From: Marinilabiliaceae bacterium JC017
Lineage (GTDB): Bacteria; Bacteroidota; Bacteroidia; Bacteroidales; Marinilabiliaceae
Direction of reading: 5' to 3'
Length of the DNA stretch: 64,000 nt
Assembly (NCBI GenBank): GCA_004296775.1
Contig: RHGE01000027.1
Coordinates: 1,456 to 65,455 of the forward strand
Shown here: one piece after another, positions 17,021-26,614 of the stretch
Layout of the letters: each line of letters opens with the position of its first letter
Position numbering within the stretch: position 1 is the stretch's first letter
The notes under the pieces: generated by a model
Told to the model about the DNA's origin: nothing
Seen by the model: the letters and a program-made list of their open reading frames with translations, nothing else
Databases searched by the model: none
Made by a program: the position numbers and the translations under genes

Positions 17021-17347
17021 ATGAGTATTAAAAAGCAATTTTTAAAGTCGAGACCTGAATGTAAAGTTACTTTTCAGGTAAAGGAGCTTGATGGAATTAA
17101 GCAGATTAATTCTGTTAAAGTAGTAGGAGAATTTAATGAATGGAATACTTCTTGTGAACCAATGAAGAAACTTAGAAATGGATATTTTACTCAAACCATT
17201 AATTTGGGAGCCGGGCAACAAATACAGTTTCGGTATTTAGTAAATGATACTATTTGGGTAAACGATCCTATGGCAGATGAATATGTACCTAATGGAGTTG
17301 TTGCTCAAGAGCAGAATGCTGTTCTTAATTTGGTGAATAATGGATGA
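17021..17347 (+). CDS. Small glycogen-binding (AMPK/CBM48-like, early-set E) protein
   Basis: The 108-residue product is a single beta-sandwich domain of the type found in AMPK beta subunits and in isoamylase/branching enzyme N termini. It shows KVTFQVKELDGIKQINSVKV, then VVGEFNEWNTSCEPMKKLRNG (about 35-55) with the tryptophan expected at the glucan-binding face, and QFRYLVNDTIWVNDPMADEY (about 68-87) ending in PNGVVAQEQNAVL. There is no catalytic domain, so it probably binds glycogen or tethers a partner enzyme (inference). The ATG at 17021 matches the typical start MSxKKQ; an upstream in-frame ATG at 16964 would add 19 hydrophobic residues. It sits between the GH57 gene and the synthase-phosphorylase fusion. 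Confidence 0.8.
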   Translation: MSIKKQFLKSRPECKVTFQVKELDGIKQINSVKVVGEFNEWNTSCEPMKKLRNGYFTQTINLGAGQQIQFRYLVNDTIWVNDPMADEYVPNGVVAQEQNAVLNLVNNG

Positions 17348-17349
17348 AA

Positions 17350-17437
17350 AAACCCGGTAAGTAGGGTTTCATTCAGGGATAAAGCAGTAATGCCAATTCT
17401 TTATAAAAAGGGAAGGTGTCTATTATTATGACACCTT
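17350..17437 (+). terminator. Two hairpins between the small glycogen-binding gene and the GT3-GT35 gene
   Basis: The first hairpin pairs AAACCC (17350-17355) with GGGTTT (17364-17369). The second pairs AAGGTGTC (17413-17420) with GACACCTT (17430-17437) around a 9-base loop. Neither has a long T-run, so they may be processing or attenuation sites rather than full terminators. They lie in the 136-base gap before the fusion gene. Confidence 0.4.
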
Positions 17438-17483
17438 ATCCGTTAAAAGAAGTTAAGTCAATAATGTCTTTGATTTGTAGGAT

Positions 17484-20400
17484 ATGATAAGTAGTTATTT
17501 AAAGCCCGATTATGTTTTTGAAACAAGTTGGGAAGTATGTAATAAAATGGGTGGTATACATACCGTTTTAGCCACAAAAGCTCAAACTTTGATGCAACAA
17601 TTTCAGGATAATCTAATATTTATAGGTCCTGATGTCATGCGTGGAGCTGATGAAATCCCTGTTTTTATCCCTGATGAAAGTCTTTTTTCTGAGTGGAGAG
17701 AGGAGTTGAAGCAAGAAGGTTTAGTTGTGCAGGTAGGTCGGTGGAATATTATGGGGAAACCAATAGTGATATTAGTCGATTTTTCATCATTTGTACAAAC
17801 AAAAAATGAAATTCTTACTCATTACTGGGAATGGTTTAAAGTAGATAGTCTTAGTGGACAATGGGATTATATCGAATCGGTCCTATTTGGTCATGCTGCA
17901 GGTAAGGTTATTGAGAGTTTTTATAATTATTATTTGACAATTAATGAAAAAGTAATTGCTCACTTTAATGAATGGATGACAGGAACAGGTGCTCTTTATC
18001 TTAAAAAAGCACTTCCTCAAATTGGAACGGTATTTACAACCCATGCATCTGTGGTTGGACGGTCCCTGGCAGGAAATGGCAAATCTATTTATGATCATTT
18101 ATCAGAATTTGATGGTGAGAGTCAGGCTGCTGAGATGCATGTGATTGCAAAGCATTCTTTGGAGAAGAGAACCGTCTTAAATGTAGATTGTTTTACAACG
18201 GTTTCTGATATAACAGCTAGAGAGTGTAATCAATTTTTTGGTAGGGAAGTTGACGTTGTTACCCCTAATGGATTTGAAGAGGATTTTGTTCCGGATGAAT
18301 CTGTTTTTCCCGAATATAGGGAGCGGGCAAGGGCTAAATTGAAAAGTGTAGCCGAAGCTTTACTAGGTTATAAAATACAAGAAAATGCATTGTTTATAGC
18401 TAATAGTGGACGCTATGAATATAAAAACAAAGGGATTGATGTTTTTATGGATGCGTTGAAGGATTTGAATGACAATGATAGGTATGATCGTGAAATCATT
18501 GCATTTGTATTAATTCCTGCTAATACTTACGGCCCCCGAAAAGATCTGATTGAGAAAATTAATAATCCAGAATCTGGTCATGAATTGGATAATTCATTTT
18601 TGACGCATGGATTGAATGATTTGGGTTATGATCCAATATTAAATAAAATTCAGGATATTCGTTTGAGTAATGAACAGGAGGATAATGTAAAACTGATTTT
18701 TGTTCCGGCTTATCTGAATGGGAATGATGGCGTTTTCAACATGCCCTATTATGATCTACTTATAGGGATGGATTTGACTGTGTTTCCTTCCTATTATGAG
18801 CCTTGGGGTTATACACCGGTTGAAAGTTTAGCTTTTCATATCCCTACTATCACTACTAATTTGGCAGGTTTTGGTATTTGGGCACGTCAGTTCTCAAAGG
18901 GGATAAGTGATGGTGTAGAGGTGTTATATAGAAATGATGCGAATCAGCAACAAGCCGCATTGGAAATAGCTCGTGTGATTAGTTATTTTAGACGGTTGTC
19001 AGAGGATGAGGTAAAGATTATTAGGGCAAAGTCAAGACAAATCTCTCAATCTGTGCATTGGGATATTTTAATTAAACACTATTTTAAGGCATATGATTTA
19101 GCGTTAAAGGCTGTTAATAATCGGAAGGATCAATTTAGTGTTGTCCCTCGTGAGGCTCGGATAAGAATAAAGCCGGAACCTACTGCATATCCTGTATGGA
19201 AGAAAATTGTTGTAAAATCTCAATTGCCAGAAAAGCTTAAGGTTTTGCACGAATTGTCGCGAAATTTATGGTGGACATGGAATTATGAGGCGCTGGAGGT
19301 TTTTGAAGCAATTGATCCTGAAGTATGGAATGTTACCAGGTGTAATCCAATTCAACTTCTGGAGAAGGTTAGTTATGAACGATTGATGGCTCTTTCTGCA
19401 GATAATGAATTTGTGAGTAAATTGAATGCTGTTTACGATAAGTTTAGAAATTATATGGATCGTAAAGGAGTCTCATCCCCTTCAGTTGCTTATTTTAGTA
19501 TGGAATATGGGATTAGTGACGTATTAAAAATTTACTCCGGCGGTCTAGGTGTTTTGGCAGGTGATTATTTGAAGGAGGCTAGTGATTGTGGTATTAACAT
19601 GACTTGTGTTGGATTGTTATATCGTTATGGCTACTTTAGACAATCGTTATCTTTAAATGGTGAGCAACAGGCTAATTATGAGGCGCAAGAATTTTCGAAA
19701 CTTCCACTGGAGGAGGTGAGATGTAAGGAAGGTAAACCCCTGATTATTTCGTTGAATTTACCTGGTCGTATCCTGTATGTTAAAGTATGGAAAACAATGG
19801 TAGGTAGAATTCCACTTTATTTGTTGGATACTGATCATCCTGCTAATGCGCAAAACGATAAAGCTATAACGCATAATTTGTATGGTGGAGATTGGGAGAA
19901 TCGATTACATCAAGAGTTGATCCTTGGTTTCGGAGGGGTGCGTATTCTAAAATCATTAGGTATTCAAAGTGATATTTATCATTGCAATGAAGGGCATGCT
20001 GCATTTCTTAATGTTCAACGTTTAATGGATTTAATTTCTAAGGATAAATTTACTTTCATTGAAGCTATGGAAATAGTGAAGGCGACATCGTTGTTCACTA
20101 CGCATACCCCTGTTCCAGCAGGTCATGATATGTTTGATGAAGATCTGCTTCGTATTTATTTGCGTCATTTACCTGAGCGACTCACAATTTCGTGGGATGA
20201 ATTTATGGGGTTAGGACGAGAAAATACGGGAGATAGAGATGAGAAGTTCTCCATGAGTATTCTAGCAGCGAAAACTTCTCAGGAGGTTAATGGAGTGAGT
20301 TGGCTACATGGGGAAGTAACTAAGAATATGTTCCAGCATATGTGGAAAGGATTTTTTCCAGAGGAATTGCATGTGGGTTATGTAACTAATGGTGTTCATT

Positions 20401-21722
20401 ATGGGACTTGGACGGCATCTGAATGGAGAAAACTTTATGAATCTGAATTTGGTGATGGATTTTTAAACAATCTTTCAGATAAGGGTTATTGGGAAAAAAT
20501 ACAATCTGTTGACGATGGGAAAATATGGGAAATTCGAACGATATTAAGAAGAAAATTATTGGATTATATTAAAGATAGGATCCATCATAACATGGCAGAT
20601 TTACACGAGGATCCAAGTCGTGTGTTTGAAGTGCTTAATAAAATTAATGATAAGGCGCTGACTATTGGTTTTGCAAGGCGTTTTGCAACCTATAAAAGAG
20701 CTCATCTCTTATTTACCGATGTTAAAAGGTTAGCTAGAATTGTTAATGATCCGGATCGGCCGGTTCAGTTTATTTTCGCAGGGAAAGCACACCCTGCCGA
20801 TGGTGGTGGTCAAAATTTAATAAAACACATCATTGAGATTTCTAGGCGTCCTGAGTTTGTAGGAAAAGTTATCTTTCTTGAGAACTATGACATGGAGCTG
20901 GCCAAACGGATGGTTAGTGGTGTGGATGTTTGGTTGAATACACCAACGCGGCCTTTGGAAGCATCAGGAACATCTGGACAAAAAGCAGAGTTGAATGGAG
21001 TATTGAATTTTAGTGTTTTAGATGGTTGGTGGTTCGAAGGATATAGGGAAAAAGCTGGTTGGGCACTTACGGAAAAAAGGACATATGACAATCAGGATTT
21101 TCAAGATGAATTAGATGCTGCTACTATTTATAGCATTCTTGAGAATGAAATTATTCCATTGTTTTATAACCAGGATGAAAATGGTATAGCTAAAGGTTGG
21201 GTTGAGTATGTTAAAAACTCAATCTCAATGATTGCTCCTGAATTCACTACCAAACGTATGCTGGATGATTACAGGGATCGGTTTTATAATAAGTTATATG
21301 CCAGAATAAAACGGCTAACAGCAGACGATTACCAGTTTGTACGTGATCTTGCAGCATGGAAACGGAAAGTGCTTGCGGGATGGAATGATATTGAAGTTTT
21401 AAATGTTGATATGCCTGATATAGGTAGGCAAATTCTTGGTATTGGAGATGATTATAGTGTAAAAGTTGAAGTGGATCTGAAGCAGTTATCAGGAGTTGAT
21501 ATAGGTCTTGAAATGGTTTTTGCTAATGGTAATGATGATGAGTTATCTACCATTGTACACTCAGAACCTTTTAAAATTGAAAAGAAAGATGGGACCAAAA
21601 TACTTTATAGTTTGGATCATCGATTGAATTTGCCTGGTGTATTTAAATTTGGTATTCGTATGCAGCCTCTTAATGATGATTTACCACATAAGCAAGATTT
21701 TGGCCTTATCAGGTGGTTGTAA
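17484..21722 (+). CDS. Fusion of GT3 glycogen synthase and GT35 alpha-glucan phosphorylase
   Basis: The 1412-residue product joins two opposite activities. Residues 1-550 resemble eukaryote-type (GT3) glycogen synthase, which adds glucose from UDP-glucose: FETSWEVCNKMGGIHTVLAT (12-31), HFNEWMTGTGALYLKK (about 159-174) and DLTVFPSYYEPWGYTPVESL (about 430-450). A linker at about 550-575 is followed by a DUF3417 segment with LSRNLWWTWNYEALEVFE (about 592-609). The phosphorylase part follows, with YFSMEYGISDVLKIYSGGLG (about 670-690), HCNEGHAAFLN, and the PLP-binding lysine K1167 in ASGTSGQKAELNGVLN. The phosphorylase releases glucose-1-phosphate. About 110 C-terminal residues look like an extra beta-rich domain. 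A single ATG at 17484 and one uninterrupted frame support a true fusion. A terminator follows. Confidence 0.9.
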   Translation: MISSYLKPDYVFETSWEVCNKMGGIHTVLATKAQTLMQQFQDNLIFIGPDVMRGADEIPVFIPDESLFSEWREELKQEGLVVQVGRWNIMGKPIVILVDFSSFVQTKNEILTHYWEWFKVDSLSGQWDYIESVLFGHAAGKVIESFYNYYLTINEKVIAHFNEWMTGTGALYLKKALPQIGTVFTTHASVVGRSLAGNGKSIYDHLSEFDGESQAAEMHVIAKHSLEKRTVLNVDCFTTVSDITARECNQFFGREVDVVTPNGFEEDFVPDESVFPEYRERARAKLKSVAEALLGYKIQENALFIANSGRYEYKNKGIDVFMDALKDLNDNDRYDREIIAFVLIPANTYGPRKDLIEKINNPESGHELDNSFLTHGLNDLGYDPILNKIQDIRLSNEQEDNVKLIFVPAYLNGNDGVFNMPYYDLLIGMDLTVFPSYYEPWGYTPVESLAFHIPTITTNLAGFGIWARQFSKGISDGVEVLYRNDANQQQAALEIARVISYFRRLSEDEVKIIRAKSRQISQSVHWDILIKHYFKAYDLALKAVNNRKDQFSVVPREARIRIKPEPTAYPVWKKIVVKSQLPEKLKVLHELSRNLWWTWNYEALEVFEAIDPEVWNVTRCNPIQLLEKVSYERLMALSADNEFVSKLNAVYDKFRNYMDRKGVSSPSVAYFSMEYGISDVLKIYSGGLGVLAGDYLKEASDCGINMTCVGLLYRYGYFRQSLSLNGEQQANYEAQEFSKLPLEEVRCKEGKPLIISLNLPGRILYVKVWKTMVGRIPLYLLDTDHPANAQNDKAITHNLYGGDWENRLHQELILGFGGVRILKSLGIQSDIYHCNEGHAAFLNVQRLMDLISKDKFTFIEAMEIVKATSLFTTHTPVPAGHDMFDEDLLRIYLRHLPERLTISWDEFMGLGRENTGDRDEKFSMSILAAKTSQEVNGVSWLHGEVTKNMFQHMWKGFFPEELHVGYVTNGVHYGTWTASEWRKLYESEFGDGFLNNLSDKGYWEKIQSVDDGKIWEIRTILRRKLLDYIKDRIHHNMADLHEDPSRVFEVLNKINDKALTIGFARRFATYKRAHLLFTDVKRLARIVNDPDRPVQFIFAGKAHPADGGGQNLIKHIIEISRRPEFVGKVIFLENYDMELAKRMVSGVDVWLNTPTRPLEASGTSGQKAELNGVLNFSVLDGWWFEGYREKAGWALTEKRTYDNQDFQDELDAATIYSILENEIIPLFYNQDENGIAKGWVEYVKNSISMIAPEFTTKRMLDDYRDRFYNKLYARIKRLTADDYQFVRDLAAWKRKVLAGWNDIEVLNVDMPDIGRQILGIGDDYSVKVEVDLKQLSGVDIGLEMVFANGNDDELSTIVHSEPFKIEKKDGTKILYSLDHRLNLPGVFKFGIRMQPLNDDLPHKQDFGLIRWL

Positions 21723-21749
21723 TTCTATGGTGAGTTGAATTTTATTAGA

Positions 21750-21792
21750 GAAGGGGGATAAGCTTTTGTAAATCCTCCTTCTTCTTTTTTTT
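21750..21792. terminator. Terminator between the fusion gene and purN
   Basis: GAAGGGGGAT (21750-21759) pairs with ATCCTCCTTC (21772-21781) with one G-U pair and a 12-base loop. TTC then TTTTTTTT follows on the plus strand, ending the glycogen transcript. It overlaps the last codon of the convergent purN gene. Confidence 0.75.
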
Positions 21793-22357
21793 AATGTTTT
21801 AATAATTCCTCAATGACTTTTGGGAAATATTTATATTCTAGTTGGTGAACCTTGCGAGCAACATCATTTGCAGAATCTGATGGTAAAACGCTACATTTCT
21901 TTTGTAATATAATATCACCATCATCATATTTTTCATTGACATAGTGTATGGTGATTCCTGACTCTTCTTCTTTATTTTCTACAATAACTTGGTGAATATG
22001 GTTTCCATACATTCCTTTTCCTCCGTATTTAGGTAACAAAGCAGGATGGATATTGATGATCTTATGATGGAAGGATCTTACTAGTTTTACGGGTACTAAC
22101 CAAAGGAATCCTGCTAGAATAATCAGGTCAATTTTGTTATTAATTAGGAAATTAAGAATTGTATTTTCTTCTTTAAACTCTTTTTTAGTGAAAACCTTGC
22201 AAGGTATCCCTAAGCGATTGGCTCGTTCAATGACCCCTGCTTTTGGATTGTTTGTAAGAATATGAGATATCTGGACTGTTTTGTCATGTTCGAAATACTT
22301 TACAATGTTTTCTGCATTACTTCCAGAACCTGAGGCTAGGATTACTAACTGTTTCAT
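21791..22357 (-). CDS. purN: Phosphoribosylglycinamide formyltransferase 1
   Basis: PurN transfers a formyl group from 10-formyl-tetrahydrofolate to GAR, the third step of purine synthesis. The 188-residue product has the usual length. The N terminus reads LVILASGSGSNAENIVKYF (about 4-22) with the phosphate-binding loop; the folate/catalytic region reads INIHPALLPKYGGKGMYG (about 106-123) with the catalytic His, and the Asp lies in NEKYDDGDIILQK (about 145-157). The start is ATG at 22357. It is divergent from acpP, with 170 bases between the two starts, and convergent with the glycogen cluster. Confidence 0.94.
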   Translation of the reverse strand: MKQLVILASGSGSNAENIVKYFEHDKTVQISHILTNNPKAGVIERANRLGIPCKVFTKKEFKEENTILNFLINNKIDLIILAGFLWLVPVKLVRSFHHKIINIHPALLPKYGGKGMYGNHIHQVIVENKEEESGITIHYVNEKYDDGDIILQKKCSVLPSDSANDVARKVHQLEYKYFPKVIEELLKH

Positions 22358-22527
22358 AGATAGAGTAATATAATTGTGTTTTTAGGCGTTTTTTTATCAT
22401 TTAAAGATAAAAAACATCCCTCATTTTTCATTTTCTTTGACTGATATTTGATTAATTATCGGCAAATTTATTTCTTTGCAAAGTTGTTTAAAAACATTTT
22501 TTTAGTATTAACTTAAAACAAAGAGCT

Positions 22528-22764
22528 ATGTCAGACGTTGCATCAAGAGTAAAGGCAATCATCGTAGACAAGTTGGGAGTTGACGAAACTGAAGTTACAC
22601 CTGAAGCTAGCTTCACAAACGATTTGGGTGCTGACTCTCTTGACACTGTAGAACTGATTATGGAATTCGAAAAAGAATTCAACATTGCTATTCCCGACGA
22701 TCAAGCCGAGAATATCGGAACTGTAGGTGATGCTATTACTTACATTGAAGAGAACGCAAAGTAA
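22528..22764 (+). CDS. acpP: Acyl carrier protein
   Basis: ACP carries growing acyl chains as thioesters on a 4'-phosphopantetheine arm during fatty acid synthesis. The 78-residue acidic protein has the attachment serine S37 in [14 protein letters not shown] (32-45) and the usual four-helix length. The ATG at 22528 follows AAAGAGCT, a weak ribosome-binding site typical for this phylum. It precedes fabF by 28 bases, the classical acpP-fabF pair, with rnc downstream. Confidence 0.97.
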   Translation: MSDVASRVKAIIVDKLGVDETEVTPEASFTNDLGADSLDTVELIMEFEKEFNIAIPDDQAENIGTVGDAITYIEENAK

Positions 22765-22792
22765 GAAAAAGTAGGATACGTTAAAAGTAGTT

Positions 22793-24043
22793 ATGGAGTT
22801 AAAAAGAGTAGTTGTTACGGGGCTGGGTGCCATTACCCCACTGGGCAAAACCGTAGAAGAAACTTGGAATAGCCTAATAAATGGTGTAAGTGGTGCAGCA
22901 CCCATTACTCGATTTGACACCACCAAGTTTAAAACAAAGTTTGCTTGCGAGGTTAAGGATTATAATCCTGCCGATTATTTCGATCGGAAAGAAGCCAGGA
23001 AATTGGACCCTTATGCACAGTATGCCTTAATCGCAGCTGATCAAGCTGTTTTGGATGCTAATTTCGATTTTGAGAAATTAGACCATGATATGGTTGGGGT
23101 GATCTGGGGAGCCGGTATTGGTGGATTAACAACATTTCTTGAAGAAGTGAGAGGTTATGTTAAAGGTGATGAGACACCTCGTTTCAGTCCCTTTTTCATT
23201 CCTAAGATGATTGCTGATATTGCACCTGGTCATATTTCTATGAAATATGGCTTTAGAGGTCCTAATTTTGGGACTGTATCAGCTTGCGCTTCTTCAACAA
23301 ATGCTATCGCAGATGCTTATAATCTTATTCGTTTAGGAAAAGCAAACGTATTTGTAACTGGTGGTTCTGAGGCTGCAATTAATGAAGCCGGATTAGGTGG
23401 ATTTAGTTCAATGCAAGCCATTTCATCCCGTAACGATGATCCTAAAACAGCATCTCGACCATTTGATAAAGGACGAGATGGGTTCGTGATGGGTGAAGGT
23501 GGTGCATCCTTAATTTTGGAAGAATACGATCATGCAGTAAATCGGGGTGCAAAGATTTATTGTGAGATTGTTGGAGCTGGAATGACTGCGGATGCATATC
23601 ACTTAACTGCCCCACATCCTGAAGGAATTGGAGCAAGAAAAGTAATGGAAAATGCGTTGCAAGATGGGGGTATTAATCCTACAGAAGTAGGTTACATTAA
23701 TGTTCATGGAACAGCAACACCTCGTGGTGACAGTTCAGAAGTAAAAGCAATTAAGGAAGTGTTTGGTGATCATGCATATAAGTTGAATATTAGTTCGACA
23801 AAGTCTATGACTGGTCACTTGCTAGGCGCTGCTGGTGCTTTGGAAGCAATTGCATCCATTTTGGCAATTCAAAATGGAATTGTGCCCCCAACCATCAACC
23901 ACTTTGAAGACGATCCTGAAATTGACAATTCGTTGAATTTTACATTCAACAAAGCGCAGGAGCGTGAAATAAAAGTGGCGATTTCCAATACATTTGGATT
24001 TGGTGGTCACAACGCATCTGTGGTATTTAAAGCTTTTAAGTAA
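22793..24043 (+). CDS. fabF: Beta-ketoacyl-ACP synthase II
   Basis: FabF condenses malonyl-ACP with acyl-ACP to lengthen fatty acids. The 416-residue product shows the Cys-His-His triad: C165 in TVSACASSTNAI (161-172), His in NVHGTATPRGD (about 303-313), and His in STKSMTGHLLGAAGALEA (about 331-348). The C-terminal NTFGFGGHNASVVF is characteristic. It is translated from ATG 22793, just after acpP, and its stop at 24043 lies four bases before the proposed rnc start, suggesting coupled translation. Confidence 0.96.
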   Translation: MELKRVVVTGLGAITPLGKTVEETWNSLINGVSGAAPITRFDTTKFKTKFACEVKDYNPADYFDRKEARKLDPYAQYALIAADQAVLDANFDFEKLDHDMVGVIWGAGIGGLTTFLEEVRGYVKGDETPRFSPFFIPKMIADIAPGHISMKYGFRGPNFGTVSACASSTNAIADAYNLIRLGKANVFVTGGSEAAINEAGLGGFSSMQAISSRNDDPKTASRPFDKGRDGFVMGEGGASLILEEYDHAVNRGAKIYCEIVGAGMTADAYHLTAPHPEGIGARKVMENALQDGGINPTEVGYINVHGTATPRGDSSEVKAIKEVFGDHAYKLNISSTKSMTGHLLGAAGALEAIASILAIQNGIVPPTINHFEDDPEIDNSLNFTFNKAQEREIKVAISNTFGFGGHNASVVFKAFK

Positions 24044-24047
24044 AGTT

Positions 24048-24791
24048 GTGTTAAAACCGCTTTTGCAAATTATAGAACTTTTTTCCCCAAGGGGAAAAAA
24101 GTTTTATAGTTCTATATACCAGATTACAGGTATTAGACCTGGGGATATAAAGCTATATGAGTTAGCTATGATCCATAAGTCTGCTATGAAACGTGATAGT
24201 TCTGGTCGTTTTATTAATAATGAGAGGCTTGAGTTTCTGGGTGATGCAATACTTGGTTCTGTTGTTGCCCATGAACTATATCTCCAATTTCCCAAAAAAA
24301 ACGAAGGATTTCTTACCAAAACGCGATCGCGCATAGTTAATCGGTCATTCTTAAATGAAATTGCGTTAAAAATGCGGCTTAATATGATGATTAAGCTTCA
24401 AACGCGATTGGATGTTGTACATACCCATATTTTGGGTGATGCTCTGGAGGCTTTAATTGGAGCTATATACTTGGATAAGGGATATCAGGCATGTCAATTT
24501 TTTATTCGTAATAAGATCATTCAAGACTATGTTGATATGAAACTTGTTGCAAAAAAAGACTCTAATTATAAATCGCTTCTCATTGAATGGTGTCAGAAAC
24601 ATAAGCGTAATATAAAATTTACAACTGAAGAGGTACATCCAGTTAATGGGTTGTCTCCAATGTTTGTTTCGAAGGCTTTGATTGATGAAGTTTTGTTAGG
24701 TGAGGGAGAGGGATTGTCTAAGAAGGAAGCACAGCAAAATGCTGCTCGTAGAGCATTAAAACAAGTTAAGGAAAATGTAGAAATTGCATGA
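24048..24791 (+). CDS. rnc: Ribonuclease III
   Basis: RNase III cuts double-stranded RNA in rRNA precursors and structured mRNAs. The product (about 247 residues) has the catalytic domain signature NNERLEFLGDAILGSVV (about 61-77), the second acidic site GDALEALIGAIYLDKG (about 130-145), and a C-terminal double-stranded-RNA-binding domain (about 175-240) ending GEGLSKKEAQQNAARRALK. I propose the GTG at 24048, four bases after the fabF stop, since the in-frame ATG at 23994 lies inside fabF; the true start remains uncertain. The acpP-fabF-rnc order is common in bacteria. Confidence 0.9.
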   Translation: MLKPLLQIIELFSPRGKKFYSSIYQITGIRPGDIKLYELAMIHKSAMKRDSSGRFINNERLEFLGDAILGSVVAHELYLQFPKKNEGFLTKTRSRIVNRSFLNEIALKMRLNMMIKLQTRLDVVHTHILGDALEALIGAIYLDKGYQACQFFIRNKIIQDYVDMKLVAKKDSNYKSLLIEWCQKHKRNIKFTTEEVHPVNGLSPMFVSKALIDEVLLGEGEGLSKKEAQQNAARRALKQVKENVEIA

Positions 24792-24912
24792 ATAAAAATA
24801 AATATCTCTTCACTAGTTAATTGGCTTGTTTTTTCTGAATTCAGTGTTAAAATTTTATGACCGCGTCTAATATTGTCTCTTCTTCAAAAAAATAAAAGTC
24901 TTTTAATCGATC

Positions 24913-24952
24913 TCAAATACTCTGCTTGGATTTAATAAATTTCAAATACTCT
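24913..24952 (+). promoter_or_regulatory. Pair of 11-bp direct repeats upstream of the two-component operon
   Basis: TCAAATACTCT occurs at 24913-24923 and again at 24942-24952, 29 bases apart (close to three helical turns), in the 236-base spacer before the histidine kinase. Direct repeats in phase are a common form of OmpR-type regulator sites, so autoregulation is possible (inference). A -7-like TATTTTTG lies at about 25015-25022, very close to the start codon. Confidence 0.35.
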
Positions 24953-25027
24953 CTGAGAATTAATTATTTGTAGTTAATTAATGTTAAACCCTGTAGTAAT
25001 TCCATGTAGCCGACTATTTTTGTTTTC

Positions 25028-26614
25028 ATGAGTAAAAAATTCATTTTAGCACTTGTTGTTGTTATGGGTATTGCCCTTTTTGGGTTGATATATATTCAGA
25101 CTATTTGGATATTGAATGCTACCAAATTAAAAGAAGAACATTTTGATCAGCTCGTTCGAGAGGCCATGGATGACGTTGTTAAGCGATTGGAGAAGAATGA
25201 ATTTTCATATTTGGAATCTCAGCTAAAAAGTAGTGCGGTTAATCCTAATTTGCCTCCTCAATTACGGGCGGACAAAAAATATTACCGAAATAATCAACAG
25301 GGGGATTTCTTTAGTAATATGAAGGATTATACCTTGTCCTTTAATCTTGATTTGTCCGGTAATTTTACCTTTTCTACTTATAAACAAGATTCGCTTGTAA
25401 TGGCAACGCGAGGATTTACGTCTATTAATTCTAATGGACGAATGGGGCCATTGGCTAATGCAATGATTGCTATTCAAAATGAACTGCGGGAACGGTTAAT
25501 TGGGAAGAGTCAAGCTTATTTGCGTTCCTTGTTTGAAGATACGCCTATTGAAAAGCGAATTGAAAAGGATGGCCTTGATGCTCTTTTAATGCAAGCATTT
25601 GATGAATTAGGAGTTAAATATCCTTTTGAATTTAGTGTTGTAAATTCAAAAGGACATAGTGTTATAGAAACATTAGGTTATGCTCCGGATAAAAATTCCC
25701 ATTTGTATCCAAAGAGACTGTTTCCCACGGATATGCATGCTAAAGCCAATTATATTTATCTCTATTTTCCAGAACACCCAAATTATATTATGAAATCAAT
25801 GGAGTTAGTTATTCCATCAGCTACTTTTACGCTGGTAATGATACTTGCTTCCATTATTACAATAACAGTAATCATTCGTCAAAAGAGATTAGATGAGATC
25901 AAAAATGATTTTATAAATAACATGACCCATGAGTTTAAGACTCCTATTTCAACTATATCTCTTGCTTCCCAGATGTTGAAGGATGGTACTGTTACCAAGA
26001 CACCGCGTACTTTGCAACAGATTTCAAGTGTTATACAGGATGAAAGTAAACGTTTAAGCTTTCAGGTTGAAAAAGTGCTTCAAATGGCTATATTTGATAA
26101 AGGGAAATCAGGCCTGAAGATGAAAAAAGTTGACGTAAATGAGCTTGTTCATAATGTTGTTACTAATTTTAGGATCAAAGTTGAAAACAAGCAAGGAAAA
26201 ATCATTGAACGTCTGGAAGCAAAAAATTGTTTTGTTTCTGTTGATGAGGTTCATTTTACTAATGTTATCTTTAACTTGTTGGACAATGCAGTGAAGTATA
26301 GGAAAGGATCTCCTGTTTTGTATGTAAAAACATGGAATAAAAATAACGGGATTGTTATCTCTATAAAAGATAACGGGATGGGGATTTCAAAAGATAATTT
26401 AAAGCGAATCTTTGAGAAATTTTATCGAGTACCAACAGGGAACGTCCATAATGTAAAGGGATTTGGTTTAGGGTTAGCATACGTAAAGAAAATTGTTGAT
26501 GACCATGGCGGGCAAATCTCAGCAGAAAGTGAATTAAATATTGGCACAAAATTTGACATATTTCTACCTTTAAAAAGCTCTAAAGAATGGAAAAAGAATA
26601 TAAAATTCTCCTGA
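25028..26614 (+). CDS. rprX: Sensor histidine kinase, RprX-like
   Basis: The 528-residue membrane sensor has a transmembrane helix at about 5-28, a roughly 230-residue periplasmic region, a second helix at about 259-284, and a cytoplasmic kinase core. The phosphoacceptor H301 lies in NNMTHEFKTPIS (298-309). The ATP-binding domain shows the N box NLLDNAVKYRK (about 416-426), G1 DNGMGISKDNLKRIFEKFYR and G2 GFGLGLAYVKK. Layout and resemblance suggest the Bacteroides RprX family, linked in the literature to antibiotic resistance phenotypes when over-expressed; the signal is unknown. It overlaps the response regulator start by 28 bases, showing translational coupling. Confidence 0.85.
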   Translation: MSKKFILALVVVMGIALFGLIYIQTIWILNATKLKEEHFDQLVREAMDDVVKRLEKNEFSYLESQLKSSAVNPNLPPQLRADKKYYRNNQQGDFFSNMKDYTLSFNLDLSGNFTFSTYKQDSLVMATRGFTSINSNGRMGPLANAMIAIQNELRERLIGKSQAYLRSLFEDTPIEKRIEKDGLDALLMQAFDELGVKYPFEFSVVNSKGHSVIETLGYAPDKNSHLYPKRLFPTDMHAKANYIYLYFPEHPNYIMKSMELVIPSATFTLVMILASIITITVIIRQKRLDEIKNDFINNMTHEFKTPISTISLASQMLKDGTVTKTPRTLQQISSVIQDESKRLSFQVEKVLQMAIFDKGKSGLKMKKVDVNELVHNVVTNFRIKVENKQGKIIERLEAKNCFVSVDEVHFTNVIFNLLDNAVKYRKGSPVLYVKTWNKNNGIVISIKDNGMGISKDNLKRIFEKFYRVPTGNVHNVKGFGLGLAYVKKIVDDHGGQISAESELNIGTKFDIFLPLKSSKEWKKNIKFS

